Shown here: positions 26,659 through 37,885 of the stretch, piece after piece
How the letters are laid out: each line of letters starts with the position of its first letter
How positions within the stretch are numbered: the first letter of the stretch is position 1
NCBI GenBank assembly: GCA_012295275.1
Contig: CM022673.1
Span: 7,180,311-7,244,310, forward strand
Direction of reading: 5' to 3'
DNA length: 64,000 nt
DNA from: Chrysomallon squamiferum
Lineage: Eukaryota; Mollusca; Gastropoda; Neomphalida; Peltospiridae
Notes under the pieces: generated by a model
What the model saw: the letters and a program-made list of their open reading frames with translations, nothing else
Database searches by the model: none
Told to the model about the DNA's origin: nothing
Position numbers and translations under genes: made by a program

Positions 26659-27719
26659 CAACGTATTTTTATATATCTAACTACGTCGATGGTCTTTTAT
26701 ATGCAGTTGTATATTCTTGTGTAGTTTTCGTCTGATGCTTTCAAAGAATACGTCTTTAATCCACTAAGTTGTCAAAACGACATTTTACACGACTAACGTC
26801 CAAACCTTTAAATCTGCTGGCATCTAGGTTTACGTTACCGCTGCCAAAGTGGCGTAAATCAAGGACGAATAGTGGCCTTTTATGTTTACTGTTGAATATT
26901 TAATTACTTGACGCCATAAAAAACAGAGAACGATTTGATTCGGTGACAACTTGCAAATGCATCGGTGATAGGAACCCACCAGAGCGTAAGTAAAATTCAG
27001 CAAGTTTGCCTTAGCGGGAGAGTAGCATTTTCGTGATTGCGGATTGCGATGGACAATTTGCATGTTATTTTAGGAGCGAATTCGTCGTTTCAGCATTTTA
27101 TTTAGCACTGAGAGGTCAGTCGCTGATAGCTCTGTGTGTGTTCGGTAGCAGTTTAGAGTAAGACTAAAAAATATTATCGGTTTTAGTTTCCAATCGTCGT
27201 AATGGATTTCTTGGTTTTAAGGTGTTCCTTCTGGTTTGTTGCAGTTACTGGTATTTGTTATTTATTTTTGAAAATAGAAAAAGAACATGAAGTGGAGGAG
27301 GGGAAGAAAAAAGAAAACTTGGTTTAAAAGACAGTGTTTCCAGCACAAAAAAAAAAGAAGATAAAAAATAAAAGAAAGAAAGCTTCCATTTGTAATCTTT
27401 TAAGGAAACCGATGATTTTTTTCTGTTACTGTCACTTTAACACTAATAGCATTACTACTACTACTACGTATTGTCGTTGTTACATCCTCAAGGTAATCCT
27501 ATGATCATGACGACTACCTCAACCACAGTCACCACCACTACCACTCGTACCACAACGTTTTCTGCTATTACTATTTCCATTACTATAGCTACCATTATAT
27601 AGTAGTAAAGTATTTATATATTACGTATATAATAACAGTTTTTTATGATGACATCGACGATAATATGACGATAACGATTATGATGATGATTATGATGATG
27701 ATAATGATAATAATAATAA

Positions 27720-27767
<48 letters not shown>

Positions 27768-28597
27768 TTATTATTATTATAATGCAAATAAACTGATTCG
27801 ACATGATATAAATATCATATTGATTTATAGCTAACGTTAATCCATAAGTTGAAGAAAGTATATTCAGTCGAAACTGTTCAAATATTTGAGAAGTTTTATT
27901 TGGATGAAAAGCTTGGTTCAAACACAGTCGCTTCTATCAGTAGCCTTCTGTGCCTGTTGTCTAAGTGATCATGAAAACCCACGCCATCGTTTACTCTGGA
28001 AACTGCTCTTCCTCTTTTGGACGTTTGGTTAACGAGCAAAATCGAAGTGCAACCGGCTCTGACGTTTTAATGGTCCGCCTTGTTGCAATATTATTGTGTT
28101 TTAATTCTCAACAGGAGCTTTTGTAATTCAGATTGATGTGACCACTTCATAGCGGAGAAAGCTTTCTATTTGCACTAAGACCCGCAGAGTAATAAAAAAT
28201 GAAATAAAGTGAAATAAAAAATAAACACAGCACACAGATGAAAAACGCTTGCTCGACGCGTTCGTTAGTTCCTTTTTTTACACGTCACTGCCAATCAGTG
28301 CTGCTTTAAACGTTTCGTAATAAATTATTTCCGTTCACATATTCCTTCTGTCGTCGTGGCGACTCGCAGATTGCCTCTGGGATCCCGAGTGCGTTCCTCG
28401 CCTCCCCTGAAACACCACCTCTGCGGAGCATCATTTCCCAAAACGTCACGGATCCAGCAAAGATGAATCTGAAATCAGCGGACTGTAAAATAATCTCAGA
28501 TTTCAGGAAATTGCAACAGTAAATCTTCGCGCTGATGCAGCTTTTGTAAGCGAAAGACAGATTTGTTTTCGCTGTGTGAAGAAGCACCAAAAAAAAA

Positions 28598-28629
<32 letters not shown>

Positions 28630-29413
28630 AGTTTATATCAGTATCTGTCAGCTAAGACGAAGTTAGATGTTCGTATGCCGCACTGTTTATTAACAACGTT
28701 AATACAGGGCAATAGGTTAATACGCGTTTTATCTCCCGACACGTTCATTTTGTTTATTAAAAACTGTAAATTGTCCAGAAAATGAAGGGATCCATAAAAC
28801 AGTAAATATATTGACAGAGTTATTAGGTGACTTGATATTTCTTGATTTTGCATTACATATTTATGCACACACACTTATATACATACATACATACATACAG
28901 AAATACACATACACACATTGTAAATAAATGAAAAAATTAAAACGAATTCAATTCACATTTATATTCATATGTAGATTAGCATTACGAATCCGTTAATGCG
29001 TGTGCGTCTGTTCCTGGTTTTTTTTTGGGGGGGTTAGGTATGGTGTTTGTGTTTCTGATTGCGAATGTGTTTAAAAATTACCATTATTATGTTATTAAAA
29101 CTTGTGTTTTGTTTCTCTTTTTACTTTTTCTTGTAATTTTTACCAGTAGTAATAATAGCAGTAGAAATACTAGTACAAGTAACAGTAGTAGCAGAAATAA
29201 TAGTACAGGAGTAGAGTTAGTAGCAAATGTAGTAGTTAGTTGTAGTTGTAGGAGGAGGAGGGACAGTAATGTTAACATAGTATTATTATTTGTCGGCCTT
29301 TAAATAATTTTTGTTGATATATATATATAATTATTATAATTATTATTTTATTATTATTGTTGTTGTTGTTTTTGTTGTTGTTATTGTTTTTAATATTATT
29401 ATTATTTTTAATA

Positions 29414-29462
<49 letters not shown>

Positions 29463-29970
29463 GATTCTGTCTTACAGACGATGACAGTGACAGGAATTCT
29501 GAAAACGGCTCGACTTCTGCGACTGCTCAGAGTGATACGAAGAATTGAACAGTTTGCCGAGTACGGGGCCGCCGTTCTGCTTCTGCTCATGGTCACCTTC
29601 ACTCTCATTGGCCACTGGCTCGCGTGCACCTTCTACGCCATCGCCAACATGGAGCGAGAACATCTACATGCCCACGTCAGCTGGCTCGACGACCTCGCTG
29701 ACAAAATGAAGAAGCCGTACTACGCCAACGACACGACCAGCGGGCCAACGATTCGATCCAAATACATCACCGCGCTGTACTTCACTTTCACCAGCCTGAC
29801 CAGCATCGGCTTCGGCAACGTCGCCCCGAATACAAATGCGGAAAAGATCTTCTCGATATTCGCCATGATGCTGGGATGTACGTTGTTTGCTAATGCACAT
29901 ATAATTATTACTTACATGCATGAATAATAAAAAAAAAAATAATAATAATAATAAATAAATAAATAAATAA

Positions 29971-30014
<44 letters not shown>

Positions 30015-30020
30015 AAATAA

Positions 30021-30055
<35 letters not shown>

Positions 30056-32868
30056 AACACAGCTACTACTATCACTATTACAATAATAATCTGTTTTTTT
30101 TCTTACTTCTTTTTTTGTTTGTTTGTTTCGTGTTTTTTTTGAGCTGTTTTTGTTATTGGTTTAATTTTAATTTATTTTTTCTTTTTCTCTTTCTGACAAT
30201 ACACGATGTTTCATTCTCTACTGGTGATAACATACGATGTGGAACTGAAACATCATCTTCCTTTCCTCGTTAGCGCTGTGTTACCAATCTATTCTTAGTT
30301 CAAAGAACGACCATTGACTGTTAACCTTAGGACATAAAAGATCGTTCGTCTGACGTAGCAAAACCAGAAATTTTTCATTTTCTTCTTCGTCTGGAAACAT
30401 AAATTTAGAAGAGCGAAAAAAAAAAATCTTGTTCTTTGTTTTTTTTTCCTTAGAAAGAACATTGATTATTTTACTAGTTGCCGATTCCTTGTAGTTGTTG
30501 TGATTCCGAAGAAATTACGATTTTCCATCTCTTTTTTTTTTCTCTGTCAGTTATTTATGCATTTATTTATATTTATCTAAAAAGATTTGGAAAAAAAAAA
30601 AAAAAAATTAATTTGAAGAACGTAGTATTATATTACCGTGCAGAAAATTCATTAAAATATTTTACTACAGAGAATTAATTATTTACTTATTATTTTCGAA
30701 ATTGGACATACGACTGTTACATAATATAATATGTGTAATGAGCAGTAAAATCAATAAAATTTCAAATATCGTATTTTTAATCAGAGTACTCTAAATACAT
30801 CACTTATGACGCAAAGCAATTCTAACACTGGTAGTTAATCTTGTGTTTCAATGTTAGGACTCTATGATCGATGGTGCACGCAACATCGAGAGTCATCGCT
30901 CTTTTGGCTTCCATGCATATCGAGTTAGCACCATCAATCTAAAGCACTTTATACGAAAAGACATGTTAATTTACTGGTCACAAATAGATGTCATCAATTT
31001 GATGTGCATTCCGCATCATGATGACATGTTGCTCTAGTGAGAGGGATTATTTCTTCTTTTTTTTTTACTTCTTCTTCTTTATCTTGTACACCGCGCGCAA
31101 AAAGCTGCTGTCAGTTTGATGTGCAACATGCTGCATTAGCAAGGCTTTTTTTTTTTTTTTTTCTAATTCTTATTATTCGTATTCTTATATTTTTTTTCTC
31201 CCCCGAGAACCTTTTTCCTGTAAAACCGTACAATCTGACAACAAGCGAAACCATTGACGTGAAAAGACGTCCTGTTTGTAACTTATTATTAGCAGATTAA
31301 ATATTGATTGGCATTCGCGACGTCAAAGGTATCGTGTTTATCAGCAGCTGTCTGCCTTCGTGACCGTGCGTCCACTCGTCTGCAGTCTGACGCCAACGTC
31401 GCTTTCTACTTAAGCCGACCACACTGTTATCACGACGGCCATTTGCAAAAAAACCGCTCTATGGGTCAGATGAGAATTTGTACAACGCACATAACTTGCT
31501 GATAAAACCCTGCGCGCTGTTTCTTGCCACTGGTTCGCTGGAAGCCATGTAAATATGTAGTCGTGTAGTTTCGACTGGACAAACACCAACTGGCCGGCGG
31601 CCACCCTTAATCTGACCTCTTGATTCCGGATCGAGGAGTCGTTTCACACAATTCAATAAATTAATATAAAAATCTAATTTTGAATGGTCTGAGAGTATAA
31701 TTAATTCTGGTTCACTTAACTGTAGTCTAGATAGGAAAATTCAACAGCAGCTGAGTAATAATGTCTTCTAAAATAACTGCAGAGACATAAAGTTTAAAAT
31801 AATATTAACATTCATTTCTGATATTTCTAACACTTCTTGTTTACGTGGTGTAGATATTTTTATTTTTTTTTTTATTTTTTTTTTTTTTTTGTCGTAGGTA
31901 TAATTTCGTATTCCAAATCCCCAAAACTTTGAGAAAGAACTGTTGTTATTATTAATAAACGTTTTAACTGCACAAATATTAACGTTAGTAGTAGTAAAAG
32001 TAATAACAGCAGACGTAATACTATTTAATAAAATAATAATAATAATTATAATAATCATATAGTAGTCGTTATAGTAGTAGTAGAAACAGTTTTTGTTTTT
32101 AGTTTTATTCTGCAGTTGCAAGCTGCAGTGGAAGTAGAAACTGAAGTAGCGACAATCGACATTAATGCCTTCTAAATTAAAAACAATTTTGTTTTCACAG
32201 CATTACTGAGTGCCGCCATCTTCGGTAACGTATCATCAATCATGCTGAGGGTGTATCAAGGAACCGAAGAGTACCGAGAGAAGATGGAGAGCATAAAAGA
32301 ATTCATTAAGTTTCACCAGATCGCTAAAACTCTGGGAAATCGTCTCCAGGAATCATTTCAACATTCATGGTCCTACACGAACGGAATCGATATGAATAAT
32401 GTGAGTTCTGATTACAAAATGTGTACCCTTCTGTCGGGGCTATGACCCCATCTGCAGAGCGGAATGTAAAAACGCCAGGGGCAGGTCCAGGATTGGAGAA
32501 AACGTGGAGGGACGATGGCATGGTCGTTTTGATGGATATGACTTTCAAGATGAAATGAGTATTCAGTCGTGCATTAACGTATGTTTCTTTTACCTATCAT
32601 TGTGCAAATAGGGTCATAGATCTCGACTGAAGGGTACACACTTTGCAATATGTAATGACGTGAGCCACGTTCTCTTATCACGTGATCCATCGAAATTCCA
32701 TAACATATTTTTGAAATTACGTTGATTGGGGAAAAAAAAAAAAAGAAGATTTAAAAAGATGAAGAAATAGTCCAACACTGGCATCAGTTTTCATGTTGGT
32801 ACTTCTTTCTCCTTCGTCACTGTCGTCTTCATCTTCTTTTTCATCATCATCATCATCTTCTTCTTCTT

Positions 32869-32899
<31 letters not shown>

Positions 32900-34667
32900 T
32901 TATTATTATTATTATTATTATCGATACTACTATTATTATTTTGCATTAATATTAGCAAATTAAAATGTCTTTTGTAAAATTCGTCATTTGTTCACGATGA
33001 ACCAAAATCTACAACTGTTAGGAAATCTGAGAAGAATATAAATAATTTGAAACTAGGAGTTATTTTCTACACACTGATACTTCAACAGTTTTGAAAATAA
33101 TAATTATTTACTTACAAAACATGGAAATCACTACATTTCACACACGAAGCTGAAACAGCTAACCACAATAATCCACGCTATAATGAAGAAACGCATACGT
33201 CAAAGCATTATTGACGTCATTCATCGGAAATGGACGAAGACCTCCAAACATGAAAATGGCTAACTCACTAAGTTATTATTTCTTAAGATAATAAATAAAT
33301 AAATAAATAAATAAATAATGACCCAAGTCTTATAAGAAAACACCATTTTTGATACTTATCAAACGAATAACTAGTGAATACATTAAATTTACATTTAAAA
33401 TTTACAGTCATTATAATATTATTATTATTGTTGTTGTTGTTGTTGTTGTTGCTGTTGTTGTTGTCGTCGTTATTATCATTATTATTATTATTATAAAATA
33501 TTTTGTAGGTTTTGAAAAGTTTTCCGGAATGCTTACAAGCAGATATATGTTTGCATCTCAACAGAAACTTACTAAATAATTGCAGTGCCTTTAAAGGGGC
33601 CAGTCCAGGTAAGTTAAATTCGTTAACTCATTGTGTGTTCTCCATGTAACCTGGGGTTGGCCCAAAATTTTGGAACATTGGCGCTGAGTATGTATTAGTG
33701 TCTGACTTCAAAATTTCCAGCTATTAATATATTGGCCTACATTTTTGAAAGGAAAGAAAGAAAGAAAAGAAAATGAAGTAAAATAAAATAAAATAAAATA
33801 AAACTGACAGAAAGACAGAGAAGCAATAAACAAATTATTAAACAAAAACAGAATAAAATATTATGTCATAATAATAATAATAGTAATAATAATAATAATG
33901 AAAAGAAGAAAATATAAATATGACACTTGGAAAAATAAAATAACCAGATTTAAACATCATTTTGAACTGTGCCGTTCTTGTAAACTTTTACTCGGAAAGC
34001 AGTAATTATGAAAATGAAGAAAAACTTACGTGACTGGACCTATTTAACTACAGAAGAAGTCGAAAAATTATAATTCCTCATATTAAATATTATTACATGT
34101 AGCCTGAAATATTTATGTATATATATAAAAATTAAAAGCAGAATGTATGTGTGCATGCGTGTGTGTGTGTGTGCGTGTGATTATTAATATTACTGTTGCC
34201 TTTGCAGGCTGCTTAAGAGCATTGTCCATCAAGTTTAAAACGTCACACGCCCCTCCTGGCGACACATTACTACATCCGGGTGATATACTGACGGCAATAT
34301 ATTTTGTTGCACGCGGATCTTTGGAGATTCTGAAAGATGACACAGTAATGGCTATATTAGGTAAATATTCTATTTTTATAGTGATAAATTATTCACAGCT
34401 TGTGAAGTGCAGACGACAGGTTGGATAATTACGTACATTTCTGTTCATTTAGTCTGCTTTGCTTTTTACTTTTGTTTCTCACTAGATTCTTTTGTCGTAA
34501 ACCTTTCTGACACGTGATATGTTACAGCGTTTATTTTGTTAGGAGTGGAGTAAATAATTGCATAGTTTGTCTGCAGAAAATCTGATTTTTTTTTTCTCTG
34601 CTCTTGATTTCACCTGCTCTTCTGTTGTGTTTTGCTAAAATAATAATTTTTTATTTCTTTTCAAAAA

Positions 34668-34744
<77 letters not shown>

Positions 34745-35602
34745 CTTTTCTTTATTTCGTCCTTTCTGTTTCCGTCCATTCTTTCTCCATGTCTGTACAT
34801 ACCGTTATTTAGTTTTCAGGTCCAGCATTCTCTAAATAGACCTAACAATCAACGAAATAAAACAAACCGTTAATTAACCATGGCCTAAACGTCTAGCAAT
34901 GATAACTGTAATTCGTTCTCGCTTTTCTTTTTCAGGGAAGGATGATATATTCGGGGAGGATCTACAAAGAAATTCGGGTGTGGGTAAATCGATGTATTAC
35001 GTGCGTCCCCTGTCCTACTGTGACATCAACAAAATTGATCTCGTCGATCTTAAAGAAATACTTCACACGTATCCAGAGTTTGCAGACCAATTCTACAAAC
35101 AGTTTCAGGTTACCTTTAACCTTTCCAAGGTTAGTCAGTGTCTATGATAAGTTAATGATGTGATACGATTCAGATATTTACTTACCGTAATGACAGACTG
35201 TTGTAAGATATGTATTGATCATGGGTACGGTAATAAATATAAGAAGATAAAATAACATTCAGAAATCGTCAGTTTTAAAATTACGCACAGCATATGAAAA
35301 TTAAGACTAATATTTGGATAGACGTAAACTTAAGACTAAATTCGGATCTAAAAAAAAAAATTATGATTAAGGATTGGTATTTATAATAAAGTTAAGGGAA
35401 AGGGGTATAATACAACTATTTAGCCCTATGTATCGTACACACAGACATTAATTTAATGTAACAGAATTTGACATCTACACCATTGCAATATGATGACGGC
35501 GACAGTTCAATGTTCACTTTGATATAAAGCGTTTACCGTTAACAACAAAATTTAACGATGTAGTAATGCACCTAACAACAATGATAACAACTATCCAACA
35601 AC

Positions 35603-35649
<47 letters not shown>

Positions 35650-37885
35650 ATTTATTTTAAAGGGAACGCTGTTGCAACGAAAAGTCAAATCAAAAATGGA
35701 GGATGAAACTCTAAAATTCATTCGACAAAGAAGACCAAAGTTACAGTGCAAACGAAGAATGGCAGACACTCAGGGTGAGTTGTTTTTTCTTTCCTTTTTT
35801 TTCAGCATATTTTTATTCATATAAATAATAATATGATGAAATAAATAAATAAATAAATATTATTTCTTACCTTAATTAAGTCTTAATGTGTTTTCAATTT
35901 TTGTAAAATGATATCTCATGTTTGTTTGTTTTGTTTTTTGTTTTTGTGTTTTGTGACATCGGGAAAAATCTGTAGTTTTATTTATTTATTTATTTATTCA
36001 TTTATTTGTTTACTTTCTATTTACTTAATAAATGAAATTATAGAGTATCTGTCATTTTATTTATTTTTTTTTTTTATTATTATTTTTTTGCGAGCCGAAA
36101 GTGGTCAGAAAATTATTTTACATGTTTGTTACAAATCTATTCTTCAGTTTTTTAATTTTACGTTGCACAACCATAGTGAAGATATTTCTTGGATTACAAA
36201 CTCAGACCTGGCACTAAAATAAACTCTCAGGCGTTCTCTTTACATTTCTAAACCAGAAATATTCCGAAATCTGAAATACTTCTGGTCCCAAGCATTTCGG
36301 ATAAAGATTCTCAACCTGTAGTTAAAAGAGCTCTGACTGTTACTGGTTAATTAATTGTAGGACGTCAAGGTTTGCGTCAGCGGCGTACAGGAAGTTCTAG
36401 TGACGGCAGACGAACAAGTCGAGAGATTGTGGATTTGTCTGCGAGCGAGGACGAAGGTGGCGGTATTCTCGAGTTTTCCGCAGACGGTGCCACAGAAGAA
36501 ATAACAGAGGGTGATTTTGACAAACAAGGTAACGCGGCTTGAAAAGATTTCTAGAACCATAAGAAACAGCAACCAGTCCAATAAAAATCGATTTAAGTCA
36601 AGGATATGCAAGAACCAAGCAGCCGTACCTGCACGCGTTTGTTTATGGGTGAGAGAGTATGTGTATGTGTATGCGTGTTTCATCATTTTTAAACTGACAA
36701 GTTTGGGAATGATCTGAAAAACGTTTCTTTCTTTTTCATACAGCTTTCTCATAATTTTTAAATTCGATTTCTGTAGATATAAAATATTCTGTTTGTATCG
36801 GTTAATTCATATTTATTTTCTTTGCACAATAGATAATCACAAATGTACACTGATGTTTTAATGTTTGTCAATGCTATTTCTTGTTTCTATTTGTAACTGA
36901 AAAATTCAGTGGTATTAATTACTCAGCCCATTAAAATCACAGTATAGATCATGCTGCAAATTTCTCGTTACTCCCAAGGGAATATATTTCGAAATGCTTC
37001 AATACAGTTCATTTCTATCATAACTGTTACAGGAATCCAGCCTCGTGGTCGGTCGTGGAAAACAAGAAAAGAGAAGGCAGCACCAGGGGAAACCCGTCCA
37101 CTTATTCAGAAAGAGTCAGGACTTCCGGTCAAACGGGACATAACTGTTGAGAGTTTGGCGGGTCGACCCGGGTTGTCTCCCTTGGCTTCGAGTGGCACAA
37201 CGTACACTCCCAAGTCGTCGTCGAGCGCGGGCCAGTTGTGGCGACTGCAGACGATAGATTACGAAATCAAACAACATACAGACAAAGGCAATATACAATC
37301 TCTGTCCGACATTGACAGTCGTCTCAAACATCTGCACACGTAAGTTTCTATGTTATTTCTACATTTCATTAAGTTTTTATCGCGACTTGAAATCACGCGC
37401 GCATAACGTATTATAATTTTACAAATATTGAGAATTAATGGAATATTCACACTTGGCAAATACAGTAAATGATTATTCTGTTCAAATGCGACACTTCCCT
37501 AACATTATATAATTAAATATAAAAAGAAATCAGTTATATAATTATTTCAAACATAAGTATTGTGTTTGTCACTATTTTAAACTGACAAAAATAGTCGTCA
37601 AGCACACTAATTTCAAGATATATTAATAAAATATCTGTAATCTCTAATTTGAATTAAATTTATATTTTATATCTATTTTTTTTATATTTTTATATAAACA
37701 ATTTTCCTTTCCTTTCCAGAAGAATGAATAATTTTGAAAACGAACTATGTACCACGGTAGACGCCATCTTGGATATTCTTGGTCACAAGCCACAATTTCC
37801 TCGCCTGCAAGAAGAGGACCAACAATCGCCCGGTCCAGTCACAGACGTATCTCAGCAACCACAACCGACTGGCTACGTCACCTGA
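21624..37885 (+). CDS. KCNH2: ERG-type (Kv11) voltage-gated potassium channel, 5'-incomplete
   Basis: Pore-forming subunit of a plasma-membrane ERG potassium channel that repolarises excitable cells; it would assemble as a tetramer. Coding exons: 21624-21740, 22698-22964, 24151-24369, 29478-29877, 32201-32400, 33509-33608, 34208-34360, 34936-35129, 35663-35774, 36361-36528, 37033-37339, 37720-37885 (TGA). All junctions are GT-AG and all phases agree, giving 800 residues. Rough residue positions: S1 84-108, S2 135-155, S3 178-196, S4 207-225 ([14 protein letters not shown]), S5 230-254, pore helix and filter 299-315 (SIGFGN), S6 322-350, C-linker (YTNGIDMN), cyclic-nucleotide-binding homology domain about 430-548 ending in the TFNL intrinsic-ligand motif, and a C-terminal coiled coil about 731-766. 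ERG rather than EAG or ELK is shown by [18 protein letters not shown] and HAPPGDTL. The N-terminal PAS domain is not in the window. The filter and S6 carry unusual substitutions (see findings). Confidence 0.95.
22289..22312 (+). CDS. Possible 24-nt microexon of the ERG gene
   Basis: A 24-base segment sits between a strong acceptor (TTTCTTTTCTTTGTAG) and a good donor (AAG|GTATAT) inside the first ERG intron seen here. It reads IGHFLFQK in phase 0, and both neighbouring exon boundaries are also phase 0, so inclusion would keep the frame and add eight residues just before S1. There is no homology support. It could be a chance pair of splice-like sites. Confidence 0.3.
22397..22458. repeat. (AAAT)n microsatellite
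   Basis: Perfect tetranucleotide array of about 60 bases in the intron before the S1 exon. Confidence 0.95.
23028..23115. repeat. (GAT)n(GAG)n microsatellite
   Basis: GAT units pass into GAG units shortly after the donor of the S1 exon. Confidence 0.9.
23420..23502. repeat. (GA)n microsatellite
   Basis: Perfect GA array of about 82 bases. Confidence 0.95.
24455..24683. repeat. Diverged two-copy tandem duplication in an ERG intron
   Basis: Copy 1 starts AAAGAGACACAATAT at 24455 and copy 2 AAAGAGTCACAATAT at 24569 (period 114). They align over their whole length with about one difference in five. Both contain a GTACTCARTATA block and end in a CAGTCAG/CGGTCAG block. Confidence 0.75.
25160..25265. 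repeat. (AGT)n(AGC)n microsatellite
   Basis: Interrupted AGT and AGC units over about 100 bases. Confidence 0.85.
25550..25880. other. Complex, CpG-rich intronic island
   Basis: Unique sequence within the intron before the pore exon, with raised G+C and many CpGs and no open frame of note. Candidate regulatory element. Confidence 0.25.
26505..26655. repeat. (GT)n(ATGT)n(AT)n compound microsatellite
   Basis: GT, ATGT and a 48-base AT array in succession. Confidence 0.95.
26740..27130. other. Complex intronic island
   Basis: Balanced composition with CpGs; a 77-codon frame on the - strand has no recognisable domain. Candidate noncoding element. Confidence 0.25.
27655..27790. repeat. (GAT)n(AAT)n microsatellite with inverted ATT tail
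   Basis: AAT units on the + strand are followed at 27768-27780 by ATT units, giving a small self-complementary end. Confidence 0.85.
27920..28580. other. Complex, CpG-rich intronic island
   Basis: About 650 bases of unique, relatively G+C-rich sequence ending at a long A tract (28588-28630). A 94-codon frame on the - strand (28306-28590) shows no domain. Candidate regulatory element of the ERG gene. Confidence 0.3.
29401..29463. repeat. (ATT)n array abutting the pore-exon acceptor
   Basis: ATT units run almost up to the CTTACAG acceptor at 29471-29477, leaving a very short pyrimidine stretch. Confidence 0.95.
29478..29877 (+). CDS. KCNH2: ERG exon carrying S4, S5, turret, pore helix and selectivity filter
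   Basis: This single 400-base exon encodes the voltage sensor S4 through the start of S6 (local residues 202-334), the functional core of the channel. S4 retains the Lys plus five-Arg pattern. The turret has an Asn-Asp-Thr glycosylation sequon (local N285) where hERG has Asn598. The filter reads SIGFGN, with the GFG typical of the EAG superfamily. Position 306 (codon 29790) is Thr and 317 (codon 29823) is Ala, where hERG has Ser620 and Ser631. The exon is visibly richer in G+C and CpG than its flanks. An (ATT)n array ends about 15 bases before the acceptor, and an (AAT/AAAT)n array starts about 50 bases after the donor. Confidence 0.95.
29929..30057. repeat. (AAT)n/(AAAT)n array just after the pore-exon donor
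   Basis: About 125 bases of AAT and AAAT units starting about 50 bases past the donor, complementary to the ATT array upstream of the same exon. Confidence 0.95.
30866..31027. repeat. Two adjacent stem-loop sequences
   Basis: GATCGATGGTGC (30866-30877) pairs with GCACCATCAATC (30928-30939) with one mismatch. ATGTCATCA (30988-30996) pairs perfectly with TGATGACAT (31019-31027), with an inner GATGTG/CGCATC stem. A related TTTGATGTGCA block recurs near 31115. Confidence 0.5.
31250..31660. other. Complex, CpG-rich intronic island
   Basis: About 400 bases of balanced composition with several overlapping 64-65-codon frames on both strands, none with a recognisable domain. Candidate noncoding element. 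Confidence 0.25.
32850..32925. repeat. (CTT)n(ATT)n microsatellite
   Basis: CTT units passing into ATT units after the donor of the C-linker exon. Confidence 0.9.
33416..33496. repeat. (ATT)n(GTT)n array abutting an ERG exon acceptor
   Basis: ATT/GTT/GTC units end about 12 bases before the TTTTGTAG acceptor at 33508. Confidence 0.9.
34674..34741. repeat. (CT)n microsatellite
   Basis: Perfect CT array of about 66 bases. Confidence 0.95.
35600..35647. repeat. (AAT)n array abutting an ERG exon acceptor
   Basis: Perfect AAT array whose end lies about 15 bases before the acceptor at 35661-35662. Confidence 0.95.

Noticed and set aside
29878-29927. ERG truncated after the start of S6
   Set aside because: The frame simply reads into the intron; a GTACGT donor at 29878 joins in phase to 32201 and restores a full S6.
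31459-31656. 65-codon minus-strand frame
   Set aside because: Overlapping frames are open on both strands in this island and none resembles a known protein.
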